Shown here: positions 58,498 through 64,000 of the stretch, piece after piece
Numbering within the stretch: the stretch's first letter is position 1
Layout of the letters: each line of letters starts with the position of its first letter
NCBI GenBank assembly: GCA_030426765.1
Contig: JAUHXV010000010.1
Coordinates: 1-64,000 of the forward strand
DNA from: Bacteroidia bacterium
GTDB lineage: Bacteria; Bacteroidota; Bacteroidia; Chitinophagales; Saprospiraceae
Length of the DNA: 64,000 bases
Reading direction: 5' to 3'
The notes under the pieces: model-generated
Databases searched by the model: none
Seen by the model: only the letters and a program-made list of their open reading frames with translations
Told to the model about the DNA's origin: nothing
Program-made: the position numbers and the translations under genes

Positions 58498-60726
58498 CTA
58501 TGACTTTCCTCCTGCATTTTGAGAAAACACGACTGGACTTTCCGGCTGTAAATGTCGATTAAGAAATTCCGTCATTTTGGTGTACAGATGCCGTTTCGCA
58601 TTATCTCCCTGGATACGATGATTCCGATTGGGATACACATACGTCTCAAATTGTTTGTTGGCTTTGATCAGCGCGGCAGCCATCTCTGCGGCGTGCTGAA
58701 AGTGTACATTGTCATCTGAGCTACCATGTGCGAGGAGGTAATTTCCCTGTAAGCGATCCACAAAATTGACCGGAGCATTTTCATCATATCCTTCCTGGTT
58801 TTCTTTTTCATCGCGCATATACCGCTCCGTATAGATCGAGTCATACCACTTCCAGTGCGTCACAGGTGCTACAGCGATCGCGGAGTTAAATACGTCATTG
58901 CCTTTGAGCAGACACAGCGAAGACATATACCCGCCATAACTCCAACCGAAAATCCCGATTCGAGATGCGTCCGCATAGGGCAATTGCCCCAGGTATTTTG
59001 CCGCTTCGATCTGATCAAGCGTTTCGTAATGTCCGAGCTGCAGGTAAGTCATTTTTTTAAATGCTTCACCTCGTCCGCCGGTACCGCGATTGTCGACACA
59101 CGCAATGATATATCCCTGTTGTGCCAATGACTGATACCACCAGTAGTCTTGTCCAATCCATCGATCAATCACCTTTTGAGATCCCGGACCACCGTACTGT
59201 GTCATGAATACGGGATAAGTTTTAGTGGAATCAAAATTGAGCGGCCTAATCATATACCCATTGAGATCAACGCCTTCCGAAGTGGTAAAAGAAAAGAATT
59301 CTGCCGGCTGGGTCATCGCTGCTGCCTGCAAAGCCCCGGTGTGTTGGTTGTCCTCCAGCAGGCGCACCTGCTTGCCGGTACGATCACAAACGGAATAAAC
59401 GGGCGCTGTATTGATGGTGGAGTGGTGCAACATAAAATAGTCGAACGTGGTGGAAAACTGTGCGTCATTAAAGCCTCGTTCGATTGATAATTGCCTCCGG
59501 TCAGTGCCATCGATATTGACACTGATGAGTTCGCGTTCCATGGGGGAAACAGAAGCGCACTGATAATAAAGTCGGTTGTGTGCTTCATCGATTCCATAAA
59601 ACGAAGTGACTTCCCATTCACCGGAGGTTACCTGGCGGATCAACTTTCCGTCCATGCCATAGTGATAGATATGGTTGTATCCGTCAGCTTCGCTGGTCCA
59701 GATAAATCCTTTGTTGTCCTGCAGGAACGTCAGGTGATCGTGGATATCGATATAGTATTGATTTTCTTCGCGCAGCAGCAAAGAGGTTACTCCGGTATTT
59801 GCATCAGCAAGCAAAAGGTCAAGTTGGTTCTGGTGTCTGTTCATTTTGAAAACGCACAGTTTAGTGGGATCAGTAGTCCATTTGATACGTGGGATATATC
59901 CATTAGGTTCACTTGTGCGATCGACGTCGATTTGTTTTTTCTTTTTCGTGTCGTAGATATGAATACTCACGATGGAATTTTCCATACCCACTTTCGGGTA
60001 CTTAAAAGTTTCATACTCGGGGTAAAGGTCGCCCGTATAGTTGGTCATGGTAAACTCTCTGACTTTGCTTTCGTCAAATCGATAAAAAGCAAGGTGGCGG
60101 CTGTCGGGAGACCATTCAAAAGCTTTGGTAAAGGAAAACTCCTCTTCATAGACCCAGTCACACGATCCATTAATAATTGCGTTTTGCTTTCCATCGGTCG
60201 TGATCTGCTCTGTTTTTCCGTTGGCCAGTGTTTTGATATACAGATTGTTGTCAAAGACAAATGCTACTTTTTTTCCATCCGGTGAGAATGTTGCATGCAT
60301 TTGCTTGCCTTCGGTGTGTAGAGGAGTCAGCGCATGCCTGGTCAGGTCGTAAGTGGAGTACCAGGCTTTTGTGGAGCGCCGATAGATAGATTCTTCATCG
60401 AACGAAAATAGCAGTTGTGCTTCGTCTGTGCTGAAGGCATATCCATCTGCTTTGCGGAAGGCGGGTTCCGTGGCGATTTTGTTTAAGTCGGCAATCGTAT
60501 CGGTGAGTGCACCGGTAGCGAAATTGTATTTCAGCACGAGATTGTTCGAAAGCGTGGTGTAGTGGATACCGTCATTCATAAATCGGAATCCGGGGACGCT
60601 TTTCGTCAGGTAGGTGCCATGACTCCAGATATTGTCTATCGTGATGGGTTCCTGAGCATGAAGCGGTTTGTCTTTAGGGGAAAGACTAAAAGCCAATGAC
60701 AGAAGAAACAGCAAAAAGTAGCGCAT
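58498..60726 (-). CDS. S9 family dipeptidyl-peptidase IV-type serine peptidase
   Basis: A 742-residue exported peptidase with signal peptide (MRYFLLFLLSLAFSLSPKDKPLHAQ). An N-terminal eight-bladed propeller (about 30-490) carries the EE motif region CDWVYEEEFSFTKAFEW that binds the substrate N-terminus in DPP-IV enzymes. The C-terminal alpha/beta hydrolase has Ser in GWSYGG (about 596), Asp in GSSDDNVH (about 671) and His in NRNHRI (about 703). It would release dipeptides, with preference for Pro or Ala at position 2, in the periplasm. It ends 42 bases before smpB. Confidence 0.95.
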   Translation of the reverse strand: MRYFLLFLLSLAFSLSPKDKPLHAQEPITIDNIWSHGTYLTKSVPGFRFMNDGIHYTTLSNNLVLKYNFATGALTDTIADLNKIATEPAFRKADGYAFSTDEAQLLFSFDEESIYRRSTKAWYSTYDLTRHALTPLHTEGKQMHATFSPDGKKVAFVFDNNLYIKTLANGKTEQITTDGKQNAIINGSCDWVYEEEFSFTKAFEWSPDSRHLAFYRFDESKVREFTMTNYTGDLYPEYETFKYPKVGMENSIVSIHIYDTKKKKQIDVDRTSEPNGYIPRIKWTTDPTKLCVFKMNRHQNQLDLLLADANTGVTSLLLREENQYYIDIHDHLTFLQDNKGFIWTSEADGYNHIYHYGMDGKLIRQVTSGEWEVTSFYGIDEAHNRLYYQCASVSPMERELISVNIDGTDRRQLSIERGFNDAQFSTTFDYFMLHHSTINTAPVYSVCDRTGKQVRLLEDNQHTGALQAAAMTQPAEFFSFTTSEGVDLNGYMIRPLNFDSTKTYPVFMTQYGGPGSQKVIDRWIGQDYWWYQSLAQQGYIIACVDNRGTGGRGEAFKKMTYLQLGHYETLDQIEAAKYLGQLPYADASRIGIFGWSYGGYMSSLCLLKGNDVFNSAIAVAPVTHWKWYDSIYTERYMRDEKENQEGYDENAPVNFVDRLQGNYLLAHGSSDDNVHFQHAAEMAAALIKANKQFETYVYPNRNHRIQGDNAKRHLYTKMTEFLNRHLQPESPVVFSQNAGGKS

Positions 60727-60873
60727 AAGGCTGAAATTAATTGGTTTGCGAAACGATGCAAAGTTCGGAAAATGAGACGGCTATTCCATAGAGCGGCCGT
60801 AGAACTGATTTAACCGGGAAAATAAAAGGATGGTTTAGTAAAGTCGATGATTTCTTTCTGAAGGATGTTGTGA

Positions 60874-62469
60874 TCAAAAGCTGAGCGGAGTGCGAACACC
60901 TGCCTGCAGGGAGGTGGTCACGAGATGTTTGCCATTGTGGTTGCTAAACTGGAGGTTGGGTATCTGATATTGATAAGTCGTCTGCAGGAATAGGTGTTTG
61001 CGATCGGCAAGGGCAAATTCGACACCCAGTCCGAGGTTGGCTGAAACATAACTCTTCGTGCTGAAGGGTGCTTTTTTGCGGAATTTTTCGCTCAGACGTT
61101 GTGACTCGCGAATGGTCTGCGCCAGCGCCGGGTGATTGTTAGGATTTTCACCTTCAGGTAAAGAGTTGAAATTGTAATTGACATCAACATCAATGTCAGA
61201 TTGTGCGATCAGGTGCATACCGAGACCCGCGATAGCATACATTCTGAATCGACGTTGTGGTGTAATCTTGTACCTGAACTGTAGCGGAACAGAGATCAGC
61301 TGTAATTGCATGGCATCAAATTCTACCTGACTATTGTCCGAACCTTCGCCAACAGTGACTGTGCGTCCCGGTTTAAAAGTTTTCGAACTATAGATTACAC
61401 CTGATTCGAATGCCCACCGATCATGTGCGACACCGAGTGTCATACCGGCACCATATCCAACACTAGGTAATCCCTGTAGTGGAAAGACAAATTGCTTTTG
61501 ATGTGTATACAGAATATCCTCCGGCATCTTCAGCGTACTGTGATCAACGAGCGCAAGCATACCAAATTCGAGATGGCCTTGGTCCACCGGTTTGACATAA
61601 ACCGGATCAGGAATAAGCAAGGTTGAAGCATAATCTAATTCCACATCAACCTGAGACAGAGGTTCTGTCATCAGTTGGGTTCCCTGGTTTGAAGCAGGTG
61701 AATAATCAGAAGTCACTGCAAGTATACCGCCAGCATTCGCTAAGGGATCAAAATAAGATTGTCCACTGAGTGCAACCGGTCGTGTAGCGATGGGTGGAAC
61801 AGATGCATGTTGACGAATGGATGTTACTTCTGTATTCGTGTGATCACGCTTCGACAGATTCGATAAGTCAACAAGCTCTTCAACATCTCCTTCTACAACG
61901 GCAGAGGCTCGTTCAGTAAAGGGCTGATTGTTTTTTTCTAACTGCGTTGAAACAACCAGATCTGAAATCTGATCTTCGGAATTTGACCTATCGTATGTTG
62001 TTGCCTGTTCAAAATCTGAGCTGTTGAAAACAGGCCATGCACCCTGCTGGTTGAGTTGGTAGGCGGTAAAGAGCAATAAAAGCACAGCGCTGGCTTCGAA
62101 TACCTTTAGTGCGATCAACTTCAGGCGGAGGGCTTTATAACTGTTGAAATGTTTGATGAACAGGGGGCATGCATTGGGGTCGTAGGGGGCTTTGTACTGA
62201 TTGATTTTTTCTGCCACCTCGTGATCAAACTGCCGGTCTGCTTCATCCAGGGCGGAGGCTATATTTTCCCATCCATGCACTTCGCCTTCCGGCTTGTAGG
62301 CATTGAGGGATGCTCTCAGGCTTTCATCATCCGGAAAATCAGGATCGTTAGAATCCACAGGGAAATCACCTTCCATACGCGCATCGAGGTCTTCCCACAA
62401 CGGGTCACCTTCAGGCGTGAAATCGCCTAAAATCTGCTGTAAATACCTATCCCACGCTTTATTTTCCAT
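60874..62469 (-). CDS. anti-sigma-like/outer-membrane-barrel chimeric protein paired with an ECF sigma factor
   Basis: A 531-residue protein with an unusual layout. Residues 1-95 are soluble and acidic with a repeated Trp-containing pattern (WDRYLQQILGDFTPEGDPLWEDL; GEVHGWENIASAL), like an anti-sigma cytoplasmic part. One transmembrane helix follows (LKVFEASAVLLLLFTAYQL, about 120-138), then a long low-complexity Thr/Ser/Asp region (about 140-310). The C-terminal ~200 residues form an OMP_b-brl-type barrel (GMTLGVAHDRWAFESGVIYSS; GLGVEFALADRKHLFLQTTYQYQIP). It overlaps the sigma factor gene by 11 bases. I recall similar fusions beside ECF sigma genes in Bacteroidetes, but their topology is unproven. 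Confidence 0.78.
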   Translation of the reverse strand: MENKAWDRYLQQILGDFTPEGDPLWEDLDARMEGDFPVDSNDPDFPDDESLRASLNAYKPEGEVHGWENIASALDEADRQFDHEVAEKINQYKAPYDPNACPLFIKHFNSYKALRLKLIALKVFEASAVLLLLFTAYQLNQQGAWPVFNSSDFEQATTYDRSNSEDQISDLVVSTQLEKNNQPFTERASAVVEGDVEELVDLSNLSKRDHTNTEVTSIRQHASVPPIATRPVALSGQSYFDPLANAGGILAVTSDYSPASNQGTQLMTEPLSQVDVELDYASTLLIPDPVYVKPVDQGHLEFGMLALVDHSTLKMPEDILYTHQKQFVFPLQGLPSVGYGAGMTLGVAHDRWAFESGVIYSSKTFKPGRTVTVGEGSDNSQVEFDAMQLQLISVPLQFRYKITPQRRFRMYAIAGLGMHLIAQSDIDVDVNYNFNSLPEGENPNNHPALAQTIRESQRLSEKFRKKAPFSTKSYVSANLGLGVEFALADRKHLFLQTTYQYQIPNLQFSNHNGKHLVTTSLQAGVRTPLSF

Positions 62470-63022
62470 AAAGTGCATGACTTGTGGTCAGTAGCCCTTT
62501 TAGTTTGGATCTGGCTTTGACGAGATTTGATCGACTCGTGCTTTCCGTAATATCAAGCATCTCGGCGATTTCCCGGTGTGAATAGCCTTCCACCACATAC
62601 AGGTTAAATACAGAACGATACGCAGGGGATAATTGCTGTATGCAACCGACAATTTCCTGTACCGTCAGGCGGCTGATGGCATCCGGTTCGGCCCCCTGCA
62701 TGTCATACGCGTTGTCCAGATCTTCGGTTCTGCGGCGCGTCTGCATGCGATAATAATCGATAGCCGTATTGATGACAATGCGTCGCATCCAGGCAATCAG
62801 AGACGTGCCGGGTTGATATTTATGGATGTTTTTTAAAATCTTAATAAAAGCCTCATGCAGAATGTCCATGGCGTCATCCTGGTTGTTGGAATACCGATGA
62901 CAGACACCCAGCAGGACAGTATAGTTCTCTTCGTACAGTTGCTTCTGGGCCCACCTCTCTTTGGCGATACATGCCGAGATGAAGTCCTTTTCTTCGTGCT
63001 GCAGGTTGATACTGATACTCAT
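62459..63022 (-). CDS. ECF-type RNA polymerase sigma factor
   Basis: A 187-residue sigma-70 family factor. Region 2 (about 25-95) includes NNQDDAMDILHEAFIKILKNI and PGTSLIAWMRRIVINTAIDYYR. Region 4 (about 130-180) has QLSPAYRSVFNLYVVEGYSHREIAEML and ITESTSRSNLVKARSKLK, the helix-turn-helix reading the -35 element. The ATG at 63022 is chosen over a TTG at 63028. It is translationally coupled to the downstream chimeric membrane protein, the likely anti-sigma regulator. Confidence 0.95.
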   Translation of the reverse strand: MSISINLQHEEKDFISACIAKERWAQKQLYEENYTVLLGVCHRYSNNQDDAMDILHEAFIKILKNIHKYQPGTSLIAWMRRIVINTAIDYYRMQTRRRTEDLDNAYDMQGAEPDAISRLTVQEIVGCIQQLSPAYRSVFNLYVVEGYSHREIAEMLDITESTSRSNLVKARSKLKGLLTTSHALYGK

Positions 63023-63155
63023 AATCAAGTAGAAATATAATCATATTCTCGTTATCCCGTTTTGAAATGCCATGGTTTGACTTATACACAGCACAAATGA
63101 CCGTCAAATCGTTGTCATGCTGACGTATTTACCCGGGTGTTTTTATCTTTCGCAT

Positions 63156-63677
63156 ATGGATCAGTCAATCGAACATCTCCAATATCCGGTGGGTCGTTTC
63201 TCGTTTCCGGATCAACTTTCTCAATCCGAAATCGATGAGGCTATTTCAATAATTGCCTCGTTTCCGGCTCAATTGCGTGAGGCGTATACAAAGCTAACGC
63301 CCGAACTGCTTGAGACGCCGTATCGCCCGGAAGGGTGGACGAAAAGACAAGTCATTCATCACTGCGCGGATAGCCACATGAATGCGATCATCCGTTTTAA
63401 GCTTGCCCTCACGGAGGATAAACCCAGGATCACCGCCTATGCACAGGCTGCCTGGGCGAATATGCCGGATATCCAGCTCAATCCCGAGGTGTCGTTGTCA
63501 ATTCTGGAAGGTATCCACCAGCGATGGGTGGCTGTACTAGAGACGCTGCCAGGTGAAGCATGGCAACGAGAATTTTTACATCCTGAATTTGAAAAGCCTG
63601 TGCGTTTGTTTCAGGCGCTGGCGATGTATGCCTGGCATTGTCGCCATCACCTTGCGCATGTGATGAGTCGTCCCTGA
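63156..63677 (+). CDS. YfiT/BstA-type bacillithiol transferase (DinB fold)
   Basis: A 173-residue four-helix DinB-like protein. The N-terminal MDQSIEHLQYPVGRF matches the YfiT family, and metal-binding histidines are visible in VIHHCADSHMN (about 65) and WHCRHHLAHV (about 160). YfiT and BstA proteins conjugate bacillithiol to electrophiles or act as metal-dependent hydrolases. The ATG at 63156 is preferred over an upstream in-frame ATG at 63117 because it matches the family start. Together with the bacilliredoxin at 13066-13479 it suggests bacillithiol use. Confidence 0.88.
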   Translation: MDQSIEHLQYPVGRFSFPDQLSQSEIDEAISIIASFPAQLREAYTKLTPELLETPYRPEGWTKRQVIHHCADSHMNAIIRFKLALTEDKPRITAYAQAAWANMPDIQLNPEVSLSILEGIHQRWVAVLETLPGEAWQREFLHPEFEKPVRLFQALAMYAWHCRHHLAHVMSRP

Positions 63678-63686
63678 GTTCTGTCT

Positions 63687-64000
63687 TTACGCTTCTTCGA
63701 GCAACATTTGCCGCAGCAAAACAAGTGCAGCCACAGAGGCATACTCGATATTACTATGCCGGTCGCGCGTCAGCTTGAGTAACCTTGTTTTCGTTTTTTT
63801 GGGTCCGGCACATGCGATCCAGATGGTTCCTACTGGTTTGTGTGGTGTCGCTCCTCCAGGTCCTGCAATGCCACTGGTGGCCACCACCCAGGATGCACCG
63901 AGTTTTTCACGTGCATGCGTCGCCATTTGAAGGATAACATGCTCACTCACGGCACCATGCGCATACAAGGTTTCGGACGAGATATCGAGCAGTGCTGTTT
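63687..64000 (-). CDS. CinA C-terminal domain protein (nicotinamide-nucleotide amidase-type), partial
   Basis: The 5' end lies beyond the right edge. The visible ~104 residues include ISSETLYAHGAVSEHVI, the catalytic-domain signature TSGIAGPGGATPHKPVGTIWIA, and a helical end KLTRDRHSNIEYASVAALVLL. This is the CinA_C domain (PncC), which deamidates NMN to nicotinate mononucleotide in NAD recycling. Whether the full protein also has the N-terminal MoCF-like CinA domain cannot be told here. An internal TTG at 63968 is not the true start, since homology continues upstream to the edge. Confidence 0.88.
   Translation of the reverse strand, partial: TALLDISSETLYAHGAVSEHVILQMATHAREKLGASWVVATSGIAGPGGATPHKPVGTIWIACAGPKKTKTRLLKLTRDRHSNIEYASVAALVLLRQMLLEEA

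Noticed and set aside
1-64000. tRNA or rRNA genes
   Set aside because: No spacer shows a cloverleaf-like 75-90-base element or rRNA-like sequence, judged by eye; a covariance-model scan would settle this.

Overview
The window looks like chromosome of a free-living member of the Bacteroidota (Bacteroidetes). A Saprospiria- or Sphingobacteriia-like lineage is my inference. Four secreted proteins carry C-terminal domains typical of type IX secretion cargo, and one of them has SprB-type repeats. There is a Bat (aerotolerance) gene set, an ExbB-ExbD-ExbD-TonB cluster, DUF2807, YfiT/BrxA-type bacillithiol enzymes, and TAnnTTTG -7 boxes in front of about a dozen genes. Shine-Dalgarno sequences are not obvious, which also fits this phylum.

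Layout. 1-4480: secreted proteins of unknown role plus a small Fic/Doc toxin-antitoxin pair. 4481-4904: a repeat-rich spacer ending in a minus-strand terminator. 4905-9340 (minus): outer-membrane protein, coaX, purH and tdk. 9477-11846 (plus): a proline-rich protein, a rhomboid protease whose stop codon lies inside a 44-nt perfect palindrome, and a DUF2807 protein. 11941-13479: a tandem 176-bp-period duplication that reaches into the 3' end of murQ, then murQ and a bacilliredoxin. 13638-21498: a lipoprotein, a GNAT enzyme, glycogen branching enzyme with a lysine-rich tail, a single-chain helicase-nuclease and an O-antigen ligase. 21606-24008 (plus): pheS and hisS. 24015-31539 (minus): two type IX cargo proteins, MOSC protein, acyl-CoA dehydrogenase, TonB_C protein and SDR enzyme. 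31743-35713 (plus): xerD, an Ig-like lipoprotein, lptB and two tiny lipoproteins.

36522-55070 is the most structured part. A first Bat block (MoxR, an unknown secreted protein, DUF58, a BatD-like protein, BatA) runs on the plus strand. It is followed by a minus-strand block: TonB, TPR protein, PstS-like lipoprotein, a 59-aa membrane protein, TonB, ExbD, ExbD, ExbB. A second plus-strand Bat block then follows (BatB, BatC, a one-domain BatD-like protein, BatD), ending in a TMTC-like membrane protein. The Bat genes, usually contiguous in Bacteroidota, are therefore split by an oppositely oriented envelope-energisation module.

55197-64000: asnS (plus); YcxB-like protein, potassium-channel-like protein, smpB, a DPP-IV-type peptidase and an ECF sigma factor with a chimeric membrane/outer-membrane partner (all minus); then a YfiT-type bacillithiol transferase (plus) and a CinA C-terminal domain gene (minus) cut by the right edge.

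Most genes are housekeeping or envelope genes. I see no prophage, CRISPR array, insertion sequence, rRNA or tRNA. The best candidates for something less described are the split Bat/TonB locus, the sigma factor with its anti-sigma/barrel chimera, and the palindromic repeats that overlap gene ends.
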